Shown here piece by piece: positions 54,543-64,000 of a stretch of DNA of 64,000 nt. The notes beneath the pieces are model-generated. The model worked only from the letters and a program-made list of their open reading frames with translations, was not told the origin of the DNA and ran no database searches. The position numbers and the translations under genes were made by a program. Positions within the stretch are counted from its first letter, which is position 1. Every line of letters starts with the position of its first letter. This DNA is from Taxillus chinensis (Eukaryota > Streptophyta > Magnoliopsida > Santalales > Loranthaceae). The DNA lies in contig CM042091.1 of NCBI GenBank assembly GCA_023512835.1, positions 40,252,107-40,316,106 on the forward strand. The letters run 5' to 3'.

Positions 54543-56522
54543 TGTTGGAAATATAGGATTTCATGAAGCTACCAAAATATAGTCTAAGTCTGGAGACTCG
54601 AAGAACCGAAGGTCGTAGGGTCGAAGAGTCGAAATTCGTAGAAGTGAAACTGTCATAGGACGTATTGACAAGAGACTCGTAGACTCGTAGAGTTTGGAGA
54701 CTCAAGGCGAAACAGTGACAGAACATTGCGACTTGTAGATCCAGGGTCGAAGGTTGTAGAGTCATAGTACGGAAAAGAGAGTGTTACTGTAAGTATCGAT
54801 AAGCTCGGAGACTCGTAGAGTCGAAGAAGTGTTAAGAACAGTAACCAAAGCTAAATGACTTGTAGACTCGTAGAGTCCCCATAAATACTTAAGTCAATTA
54901 ATAGAACTTCAATTGTCACTAGACTCGAAGACTCGTAGAGTCGTAGGGTCGAAACCTTCAAACACTGTTAAGAAAATAGGACTCGTAGACTCGTAGATCG
55001 AAAGTCGCAGAGTCGAAGCCTTCGAACAGTGTAAAGAAAACTGGACTCGTAAACTCGTACGTTGAAGGTCAAAGAGTCGATGCTATAAAAACTGGCAAAC
55101 AAATGAAACTGTAACTCAAGGGTCATAGAGTCGTAGACTCGTAGACTCAAGGGACAGTCACTATAGAGAAATTGCCAACACTTCCAGACTCGGAGATCGA
55201 TGACGGAGAGTTGTAGCTAAAGGGTCGTAGCTATACAGGAACTCAGTTTATGAGCCTCTGAAATACTAAGGAAGAAAAGCGAAGTTGAAGACTTATAGAG
55301 TCGAAGATTTTCAGACCACTTAGTTAAATATAGTAAACTGAGAGACCTGAAGATCGTAGACCCGCAGAACTAGAGTCGTAGACTCGTAGCTACAATAACA
55401 GGTTGATTAGCTGAACTCGAAGAAGTCACTCTAAGCGCCATTCGAAGAGTCGCAGACTCGTAGAGTCGTAGACTCCCAGAGTCGTAGACTTCAGTTAATA
55501 GAGTGACACAAAAGACTAATCCAACCTAAACTCTAGCCTCGGAGACTCGAAGATATGAGTCGTAGACTCGCAGAAACGCGGTAAAGCCTGAAGCAAACTT
55601 TCGCCACTTTCAACAGGTTCTAACTGAAATCTTCGAGTCACCGAACCTACGAGGCATCTACCTCCGAGGCAAACTTACAACCCTAAACACAACCACTTAG
55701 CAATATTAGCGATATTATCAGCTAGGGTTTGTACAGCAAGTCTGCGCCGTCCCGAGCAGTTGAGCGCATTAATGACACATTAATTGCTGCCAACTACCAT
55801 CCACAGATGAATGGCCAAGATCGACTGCATGCCAAATACGCAGTATGGGCATCTGATCTGCAAATCAAAGCAGATCAACCCATCCCTTAACATTCTGCAT
55901 TTTCAGTGGCGGGAAGTCAGTCTGTCGGGATGAACATCATGGCGCACGAGCACTTTAATCTTAAAAATATATCTCTCACGCACTTAACGACAAAATCAAG
56001 AGTTTAACCTCTCTCTCAAAAGAAGAAAACACACAGAACACAAGATATTGGTTCTGACGGACTTAGTGAAAAATAATCTTTTGCAGAACTAACAAAATAT
56101 AGTTCCAACACGAGAGAGAGAGAGGCACTTTGAGAGAAATTGAAAAAGTGTTGTGCGCCGCTGTGAATTTCAAGAACAAGAGAGTAATCCATTTGATTAT
56201 TCAAGAATCTTTTGTTCATCAAAGATCTAGCACTTCCATTAAGTCTAATCTCCGTGTTGTTTTCCACACTTCGATCTATCATAAACCATCTCTTTCACAA
56301 CTGAGAGCTGTTGAAAAAAGAGCATTCACTCTTATCTCAGTATCGTCTGATAGTTCATTATCACTCACCTTATCCTTACAATACTTCTGTTATCTTCTCC
56401 ATAAATACTTCCATCATAGTCATCTGTAGCAGAAATCCTAGAACCATCTAACAGTCTAGCTTCCGCGCACGAAGAAAGTCTATTCACCCCCCCCCCCCTC
56501 TAGACTCACTTTGGGACCTACA
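54543..56522 (+). mobile_element. Sirevirus A 3' LTR (plus copy)
   Basis: 1,980 bp from TGTTGGAAATATAGG to CTTTGGGACCTACA, with a C-run (56487-56498) just before the end. It carries the GACTCGTAG array in its first half (54570-55620). Downstream of 56522 lies an unrelated Ty3 RT fragment, so this is the outer end of the element. Confidence 0.85.
54570..55620 (+). repeat. GACTCGTAGAGTCGAAG array in Sirevirus A LTR
   Basis: The words GACTCGTAG, GAGTCGTAG, GAGTCGAAG and GGGTCGAAG occur dozens of times over 1.05 kb. GACTCGTAGAGTC itself is a 5-bp-stem hairpin. The minus copy (32400-33500) has the same word set but a different order. Confidence 0.8.
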
Positions 56523-56740
56523 TAATCTATACATAGCTGAAGCGAACCATCCACCTTTTTGGAAAACAACAATGGAGAGATACTCCGCCTGATAAAGCCT
56601 CTCTCTAACAAATCATCCACTTGCCTCTTGAGCTCTATAAGCTCCTACCATCCTATAAGCCGCCAACCTGATAAGTGTTGTCCCTGGTAGCAACTCGATC
56701 GAAAACTCTACCTCCCTCACGGATAGTAAGGCTATGAAGG
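56523..56740 (-). pseudogene. Ty3/Gypsy reverse transcriptase fragment
   Basis: The minus strand translates as a run including [17 protein letters not shown], then [17 protein letters not shown], the first conserved RT block of Ty3 elements. It starts abruptly at the Sirevirus A LTR end and loses similarity by about 56740. The rest of that element is not visible, which suggests the Sirevirus inserted into RT or that the flank was deleted. Confidence 0.65.
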
Positions 56741-57464
56741 TGACATCTTGGGTTGAATAATAGTGGGATACCATCTTAGGCTATGGATAAATGACTCTAT
56801 CATGGTTCCCTCTACAAGTTCACTCTAAGAGATCGCTCTATGAGGTTACCACTTAAGAGTCGTGCTTGGGCTTACGATCTAGGTTATCTAAGCCATCTTT
56901 TGATTTAGAAAAGGATTTTATTTATTGAGGGTAAGTCCCTATCTGTCTTTAGAGACAGTTCTTTGAGGCTTAATTGCTGCAAAGATCATAAGATGAGCCC
57001 TCATACCTCTCTGACGTGTAGGCAACCATGCAAGTAAGAAGGGCAAACATGCTAGGATGTATGCTAATAGTGCAAGGAGTGCATATTCTTTTGAGAATGA
57101 TGCATGAATGCATGAAATTTAGTCTTTTAATTTGTGATGTCTGCTTCATTTGCTGGGGAATGAATCTAGACAAGAGCATCATGCCATTTGTTTGCTGTTA
57201 GGCATAAAAACTCTGGTATCAGCTCATGTCAGCACTTCTTTGTATGGAAGGTTCAAGAAAACTCTACTAGGGGAGTAATAAAAAGATTTTGTAAAAAAAT
57301 TTTGTAAAATGATTTTTGCAAAATGATAAAGGATTTTATTTAAAAATACATTTTTGGCATACAACGTAACTTGTTTATCATCATAACAGTTTAAACAAAT
57401 CTCTCTTTTATGGAACAAAATAATTGCTTAAAGATACGGGTTCGAAAAAGTTGATCAGAGTATG
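56741..57464. other. Unassigned non-coding stretch
   Basis: About 720 bp with no supported frame or terminal repeat. It may be more of the Ty3 element of the preceding fragment or unrelated flank. Confidence 0.3.
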
Positions 57465-58900
57465 TGTTGGATCAAGTCCAGAATTTGGAGGATGTAGATA
57501 AAACCCTATGTAACTTGATCTGAGACTTTGGTTGTTTTATCTTAAGTTGTTGCAGAAGATATGATCTTAATCCGGACCTATACTTGTGAGAGCAAAGCTA
57601 AGGACAGGATACATAATCTTGATCCGAACAAAAGTGAGTGTTGTCAAAACACTTGGTAAATAACCAAGTCTCTCCTTCATACGGAATAAAGATCATTCGT
57701 GCGGACTAAACACTTAATGCTACGGACTAAGGAAACTGCGCCTAACACCTTAAATGGACCAAGTCAAATAGATGCGGAGTAAGAATTTTAGTCTACAAGT
57801 CGCACGGAGTAAGACATAGTTATCGCGGAGTAAAAGGCTAAGTCTTCCACTCAAGCGGACTAAGGAAAAGAAGACACGGAGTAAGAAATCCGAGTCTTCC
57901 ATACATGCGGAGTAAGGAACGACTTGTACGAAATAAGGACCCGAGTCTTTATTCGCACGGAGTAAGGAAACTAGATGCGGAGTAAGGAATCCAAACTACT
58001 CACTCATACGGAGTAAGGATGTGCTGATACGGAGTAAGCCATCCGTTCCTTTTAACTCATGCGGAGTAAGGAACTCTCACGGAGTAAGAAAGTGCTGATG
58101 CAGAGTAAGCACTCTGACCTTCTCATTCATACGGAGTAAGGAAGCGCTGACACGGAATAAGGATTCCAGTACTGAATTGATGCGGAGTAAGCAATCACTG
58201 ACACGGAGTAAGGATCCGAGCTTAGTTAACACAGAGTAAGGAACCTTACACCGGATTCGGAAGACGCTGCTTCAACTTATCTCTTTGCATTTACAGTCAT
58301 CAACTCGATAAGTCCCGATGTAAGACAAACTCGTTGAGAACCTAAAGAACCTTACACGTGGATCTCTCGGATATGTGGACACAACTTTAACTGGATTTGG
58401 GAACTCACAAAAGCACTTATGCTTTGCAAATCCAAGACCTTGAGCTCCACATCCGCAGCATTCAAGGCAAAGAGAATTCCGAGGAACAGTCAATGCTGCA
58501 CATAATCCGGAAGAACATCTTCCAAGATTGTCTCTCAAGGATGTTTCTATAAATATTGTAACACTTGTACATAATAAGCAGGATGTTGAGGAGAAGATCA
58601 TTCGTGAGTTGAGAATAAACGTGTACAAGAGCTCATTGAGATCTAAAGAGGCTAGTGTGTGAGTCATTTTGTAAACATAGTGTAAGAGTGCTTTGAAGTA
58701 GATCTAAAGGCTTTTCAAGCTTTAATTTGCTTCTATTTTGTTGTACTTATCCTTTGATAATAAAACAAAATACTTCCACTATCTGATTTATCTTCCGCAT
58801 TGATTCTATCTCTTAACCAGATAAGTGCAGTGCCAAAGAGTAAGAAAAGAGTTTTCAATAAGAGCCTATTCACCCCCATATATGCTCCCAGGGACCAACA
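57465..58900 (+). mobile_element. Sirevirus B 5' LTR (plus copy)
   Basis: 1,436 bp from TGTTGGATCAAG to GGGACCAACA, followed by the primer site. The ends and array match the minus copy at 18871-20262. The conserved 3' part includes CTATTCACCCCCATA and a CTTTTCAAGC stretch. Confidence 0.85.
57770..58250 (+). repeat. ATGCGGAGTAAGG array in Sirevirus B LTR
   Basis: About 19 occurrences of (T/C)(G/A)CGGAGTAAG and one-base variants at 13-50 bp spacing, interleaved with longer repeats such as CGAGTCTTCCA and GTGCTGA. Confidence 0.8.
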
Positions 58901-58902
58901 AG

Positions 58903-58914
58903 TGGTATCAGAGC
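58903..58914 (+). promoter_or_regulatory. Sirevirus B primer binding site
   Basis: TGGTATCAGAGC two bases after the 5' LTR end. Confidence 0.9.
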
Positions 58915-58963
58915 AAGTTCTACCTGCTCAAAGTAGAGATCCCACTCTTTTTGTCTCTCAAAA

Positions 58964-61240
58964 ATGGCTGAAGAAAGGAGCATGCTATTCAATACTCGAT
59001 TCACCTCCGGAGGAGTTGAAGAGCCCATCCCAAATCGAAACAGTAGTGAAAATGTCAATCCACCTCAACCTGCTACTGCCGCTGTTTCACCACAACGGAG
59101 TTCCAATTTCACTCTAACTAAACCGCCCAAGTTCACACCAAAGCTTTTCTCCCAGTGGAAAGCTCGCATGAGGATGTTCATGGTCTATCATGATCATCTC
59201 ATGTGGCGGTGTCTTCATCAGGAGATACCGATACCATGACTATCGGAGAACACGGAGTAAGAAGGCCAAAGACTGATGCTGAACTTACCCATGATGAAAG
59301 AGTCTGGCAGTGTGCTAGCGAAAAGGCTCTGGCATATGTCACATCGTCTTTGGACTCTGAAGCCTTCACGGACGTCCAGGGCTGCACTACAACGAAAGCT
59401 ATATGGGATAAGCTGACAATCCTCTATTAGGGAAGTCAGTCCCAAATGCAGAACATCATCTGTGCTCTCAGCCAGAATTTCAAGAGCTTTAATCACAAAC
59501 CTGGTGAATGCCTCGAAAACATCTATCGGAGATTCGGCAAGCTCATGCTTGAGCTAAAAACTATCAATGAGCACTACTCTCAATCCCAAATCAATGACAA
59601 GTTTTTTCGCTCCTTGCCGGATCGCTACTACTCCAGCAAGAACTGGTAGTATGTTCCCCATGAAGAACTATACGGAGAGCTACGGACTCATGAGGTCTGG
59701 TTCAAATGTTCTGACCGGGATGAGAAAATAGCCAGGAAAGAAAAGGGGGTAGCTTTCAAAGCTACGGAGTGCTTCAGCATACAATGGAATGATAATACAG
59801 AAGAGCCAGAGAACTCTGACTCGGACGCTGAAGAAGAAATAGCACTTCTGGTCAAATCCTTCGAGCGATTCCTACGGAAAAGTAAAAAAGAATTCAGAAG
59901 AGGTTCCTCATCATCATCCAGAAGGAAGGAGCGATCGGAGTCAAGTTCCCAAGAATCCTACAACTGTGGGAAACCCGGTCACTGGCCAAGGATTATAAAT
60001 CCAAATCTAAGACGGCCAATAAGAGTGACAAGGTTACTCCCCAACACTCCACCTCAGACAATAGCAAGAACAAGAGGAAGGCGTTTGTCACAAAGCACGT
60101 CAGTGTCTCAGAAGAAGAGGAGGAATCCTCTGATGATGAGCCAACCCCAAAGCCGAACGTCTGCCTCATGGCAAATACTGAGGTACCTTCTATCTCTGAG
60201 CTCATGAGTACATTAGAATCTCTTACTGCTGAATGTTATCATGAAAAGAATGAGAGACTAATAATTACTCAAATGTACAAAGATATGGAAGGCAGAATAA
60301 ACGTCTTGAATTTACTATTGCTAGACTTGAAAAAGACATAGCTGACTTTAGAAGTAAAGAGGCTTGGTATCATGACTTAAGAGCAGAAAATCATTTGCTA
60401 AATACCAACCTAACTGGCCTAAAAGTTATTTTAAAAAGACTCGAGAATGAACTTGAAAAGGAAAAGGAAATAAATCGTAAGTGGCTAAAATCCGGAGAAA
60501 TAGCCTCTACCTTTAGGACTGATCCGGATGACATCCGAGTTAAACCTGGCCTAGGCTCCAAACCATCAACCTCCATACAAGCTACTGAGTGTCCTCTGGA
60601 TTTCGTTCTAAAACTAACCAACCTATATCCTATTAATACATCTAAACCGTTGGATGGTTTCATTTCAGGTGGCACCATAGTTTATGATTGTGGAAGTGAG
60701 GCTGTTACTGCTGTTCCCGAAGTAGTAGCACCTGTATCTAACGATGAAGGGAAGTTTGTTGCAGTTAAAGACGAAATTGTAGCACCCAGAAAGAATAGAA
60801 AGGCTAAGACTGACGCATCTAGGGCCAAAAGCGCGTCACCCAATCGCAAAGGATTAAGCCATAGGGATTAGTGTAGAAAACTTGTAAAATCTAAAAAACC
60901 TATATCCTCTGTTAGTCCTCCGCATCATAGTGTTTGTTCTATCTGTAGAGAAATAGGTCATTATCACTATGAATGTTGGAGTTTATCTGATAACTGGCTT
61001 TGTAATCAAGTTCGTATTAATAAAGATCAGTTCATCAAAAAGGATTCTTTGAGTAAAACAAAATCTAAATCTCAAAAGAGTATCTCTCCTAAGAGAACCC
61101 AAATAAAAGAAGCAACTGACACTAATAAAGTTAAGTCAACTTGGAAAGCTAAAGTTCCTAATAAAGTAAAATCCAGAACTGTTGACACTGCTGTTCTTTC
61201 CCCTAACCTCCCGAAACAAGTGTGGGCACCAAAAGTGTAA
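58964..61240 (+). pseudogene. Sirevirus B gag with two zinc knuckles and coiled coil
   Basis: Starts MAEERSMLFNTRF 64 bp after the LTR, then FTLTKPPKFTPKLFSQWKAR. A frameshift near 59200 and a stop at 59428 follow; QISNDKFF-like and QNFKSFNHKPGECLENIYRR segments continue to 59649. Near 59950 the first zinc knuckle is damaged (SYNCGKPGHW, first Cys lost and a 1-base deletion after GHW). A coiled coil lies near 60240-60480, then a Lys-rich region and an intact second zinc knuckle CSICREIGHYHYEC (60935-60976). The last frame ends VWAPKV at 61240. A long gag with a second zinc finger is consistent with Sireviruses. The minus copy (17701-18809) preserves the first knuckle. Confidence 0.8.
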
Positions 61241-61259
61241 ACTGTTGTCTTGCAGGAGC

Positions 61260-62437
61260 ATATTTGGAATGCATTGCTGGATCACTTGAAGTTAAAGATC
61301 AATCAAAGTAAGTGGATCCTCGATAGTGGATACTCCGGACATATGACGAGTGATTAGTCTCTGCTCATTGAAGTTACTGACAAATGAGGCCCATCCGTAT
61401 CATATGAGGACAACAGCAAAGGTAAGACTGTGGGGTATGGCACTTTAACCAATGGCTATGTATCAATCACTAAAGTTGCACTAGTCAAAGGTTTGAAGCA
61501 TAATCTGCTGAGTGTCAGTAATTTATGTGACAAATGGTTTACTGTTTCCTTTATGTCCAACACCTGCACAATCAGGGGAAACTTATTCAGAGATGTTAAG
61601 TTATCCGGATTAAGAGATGGGGACATATACTCAGTGGTCTTAAGAAATAATTCTTCTGACCTTGTATGCTTCCTCACTAAAGCATCAGATGAAGAAAGTT
61701 ATCTATGGCACAAGTGTTGCGTACGTTTAAATTTTAAGACTTTGTCTAAATTAGTGTCGCTTGACTTAGTAAATGGTTTGCCCAAACATAAATTCTCCAG
61801 AGACTCTCTCTGTCGAGAATGCCAACTTGGCAAGCAGACCAAGCACAGCTTTAAGAGCAAATCAATTAATTCAATAACTGCTCCACTGTAACTTCTTCAC
61901 ATGGATCTTTGTGGTCCCATTTTTATCGCTTCACTTGCAGGTGCGAGATATACCCTTGTGGTTATCGATGACTTCACCAGGTATACATGAGTGATGTTCC
62001 TGAAAACAAAGGATCAAACCTTTGAACATCTAGTAGATCTCTTCAATTAGATAAGCAATTCACAAGGACTGAGCATCAAATGCATCAGGAGTGATCATGG
62101 TACGGAGTTCGACTTTTCAGATATGAGATCCTATTGTTCTAAATAGGGCATTCAACATGACTTTTCTGCGCCCAGGACTCCACAACAAAATGGTGTTGCT
62201 GAGCGTAAGAATCGCACATTAGTCGAAGCTAGTAGATCAATGTTAGCAGGGGCAAAGCTTCCTCCCAGTCTATGGGCTGAAGCTATGTCCACTGCATGCT
62301 ATGTTCAGAACAGAACTCTTATCAATAAGCTACCATTAAAACACCCTATGACATGTGGAGAGGCAGGAAGCCATCAATCTCTCATTTCAAAGCCTTTGGG
62401 TGTGCTTGCTATGTATTTGAAATTCCCAGACACGCAC
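61260..62437 (+). pseudogene. Sirevirus B protease and integrase, truncated
   Basis: Protease WILDSGYSGHMTSD near 61312-61352, then stops. DNSKGKTVGYGTL and VKGLKHNLLSVSNLCDK follow (to 61545). GAG-pre-integrase: LWHKCCVRLNFKTL and CRECQLGKQTKHSF (to 61850). Integrase core: HMDLCGPIF (first Asp), VVIDDFTR, CIRSDHGTEF (second Asp), PQQNGVAERKNRTLVEASRS (Glu). C-terminal: AEAMSTACYVQNR, then KPSISHFKAFGCACYVF. The catalytic triad is kept but at least six stops interrupt the frame. It ends at 62437, where a minus-strand LTR begins; RT and RNase H are not in the window. Confidence 0.85.
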
Positions 62438-64000
62438 TGAGAGGGGGGGGGGGGGGGGTGAATCAGTGTATCAATGTAATTTTAATCCTTTTTCTTTTTC
62501 CCGTGATAATCTCTTCAAACTATACCAAATTCTGTGTTTGTATATCGAATAAAGAAAACAACAAAGATAACAACACACAGCAATTACATGGTTCACCCTA
62601 CAATGTGTAGAGCTACGTCCATAGCGTGACTAGCAAACAGCTGATCACAGAATCTCCACTAGCAATTCTGAATAGCACACTGCTATCCAAGGTTCACCAC
62701 CTTACAAGTTTTAGGATTCACTACCCTTTGGGTTCACTACCCAATTTCAATAACAACGATAATCACCAATAACCTCACTGGTTATGGTTTTACAATGATA
62801 ATAATAAGAATGGATACAAAGAGAACAGTACCAATCCACACATATGAGTTTCTACACTATTCTCTGATCAGAGTACATCAACAGACTGGTTCATGATCTT
62901 CTCTTTGATGTCACAGTCAACAAGCTCGTCAAGATGGATTCTATAAACACGAAGAGCTACTCCTCTATTTCCTCTGATCTTCTCTTCCACTCCAGTTCTC
63001 TCTTCTCCTCACACATAACACAGCCTCCACAACCCTGGTATCTTAATCCAAAAACCCTACATCTTCCTTCATTAAACTCTGGCCCTTGGATTAGCCAACC
63101 ATAGGATTAGCCAACCATAGGATTAGCCATTGAATTAGCCAGCTCAAATAAGATGTTAACCTAATTGCAGCAGCCAAGCCACAACCATTGATCTCTTTCT
63201 CTACTTTATCTCAGCCATTAGATCAATCTCATTTAAGTGAAATAGTCTTAACCATTGGATCAAGCTCACCTAAATCGACAAATCTCAGCCATTCATCTGG
63301 TGAACTCTGATCTGCATGTGCTGATGTCGGTATTTTGACCATAACTCCCTCTATAGTGCTCAAATTCACTTGAGGTCAAAAGTAAAGTTGTAGATATTGA
63401 ACTCCTCTATCTATTGGTAAAATATGATGAATTTTGGAGCTAAAAAAGTTTGCACGTCCCCATGATTATATTTGCACTTCTCATGTGAGTAGATTGTCCA
63501 TAACTTCTTCTACAGTGCTCAGATTCACTTGTGGTCAAAAGCAAAGTTGTAGATATTGAAGCCCTCTATCTACTGGTAAAATTTGGTGTCATTTGGAGAT
63601 CAAAATAGCTGCACGGCTGGGTGTACTGTCTACCATGCAGATATATATGGCCTATAACTTTTTGTACAGAGCTCAAAACGACTCGAAGTCAAAAGCAAAC
63701 TTGTAGACCTTGAAGTTATCTATCCATGGGTAAAATTTCATACAAATCAGAGCTCAAAAAGTCTGCATGGTCCTATGATTATATGTGCACGAATGGAGAA
63801 ACTATCAGCCGTTCACATGTATATGGACCATAACTTTTTGTACAGAGCTCAAAACGACTCGAAGTCAAAAGCAAACTTGTAGATCTTGAAGTCTTCTATC
63901 CATGGGTAAAATTTGGTACCATTTGGAGCTCAAAATCTCTAGATTGCTTCACAATTATATGTGCATGGCTGGATGAACTATCAGCCGTGCAGATAAAATC
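62438..64000 (-). mobile_element. Copia-like LTR end, running off the window
   Basis: The boundary TGAGAGGGGGG (minus strand: ...ATTCACCCCCCTCTCA) is the usual end of plant Copia LTRs and falls inside Sirevirus integrase codons. The interior has no coding frame. A tandem repeat occupies its right part (63337-64000). The expected target duplication would use cgcac (62433-62437), but the other end is outside the window. Orientation is inferred from the C-run before the LTR 3' end. Confidence 0.6.
63337..64000. repeat. Tandem repeat, about 155-178-bp period, four units
   Basis: Units start near 63342, 63499, 63651 and 63829, each with CATAACT(T/C)(T/C)(T/C)T, then GTCAAAAG(C/T)(A/G)AA(A/C)(G/T)TTGTAGAT, then CTATC(T/C)A(T/C)(T/G)GG(T/G)TAAAATTT. 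The last unit is cut by the window end. The last two units are the most alike, so the array may still be expanding rightwards. Confidence 0.8.

Overview
The window is nuclear DNA from a seed plant, most likely a repeat-rich dicot. It is almost entirely nested and decayed LTR retrotransposons, with one plausible host gene. The plant assignment rests on repeated Met-tRNA primer sites (TGGTATCAGAGC), chromodomain Ty3 elements, Sirevirus-type Ty1 elements with multiple polypurine tracts, and an intron-containing nuclear gene with a probable organelle-targeting N-terminus. I see no rRNA, tRNA or CRISPR and nothing prokaryotic.

Left part, 1-16.5 kb. A hAT transposon end (terminus at 703) cuts a minus-strand Ty1/Copia element (704-4000) at the start of its reverse transcriptase. 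A 1,064-bp TRIM (2784-3847) interrupts the Copia gag zinc-knuckle codons. Two different Ty3/Tekay-like LTRs follow (4001-6295 and 9043-16532) around a decayed internal region. The second LTR is split by a minus-strand chromodomain Ty3 element (9459-14736) flanked by CCTA.

16.5-20.8 kb holds repeat fragments and the 5' LTR plus gag of a minus-strand Sirevirus, called family B here.

21.4-29.8 kb is the one host gene: a five-exon, plus-strand RimP-like (UPF0090) ribosome-maturation protein of about 325 residues with a putative transit peptide. Its first intron holds a 5.9-kb minus-strand chromovirus (22406-28347, target duplication CAATA), which itself carries a LINE-like insertion.

31.6-56.5 kb. 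Two inverted copies of the 3' half of a second Sirevirus (family A; third ORF, multiple polypurine tracts, 3' LTR) lie at 31.6-37.1 kb (minus) and 51.1-56.5 kb (plus). Between them are an 8.8-kb Tekay/Del-type chromovirus (37118-45919, target duplication ATACC), Ogre/Tat-like sequence, and a solo LTR of the same Tekay family (47718-49589, target duplication AATAG).

56.5-64 kb holds a Ty3 RT scrap, a plus-strand family B Sirevirus (LTR, gag, protease, integrase) and, cutting its integrase, one end of a Copia-type LTR that runs off the window.

The most interesting signals are not genes. Short-period arrays sit inside nearly every LTR. Two motif families, GTCGAAG/GACTCGTAGAGTC and CCTTA(C/T)TCCGCAT, occur in both Ty1 and Ty3 contexts. 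Twin GACTTC-like palindromes with a GACGTC core lie just upstream of the Tekay TATA box in all three LTR copies. The family A third ORF ends in a Ulp1/C48-like fold whose catalytic Cys is Tyr in both copies.
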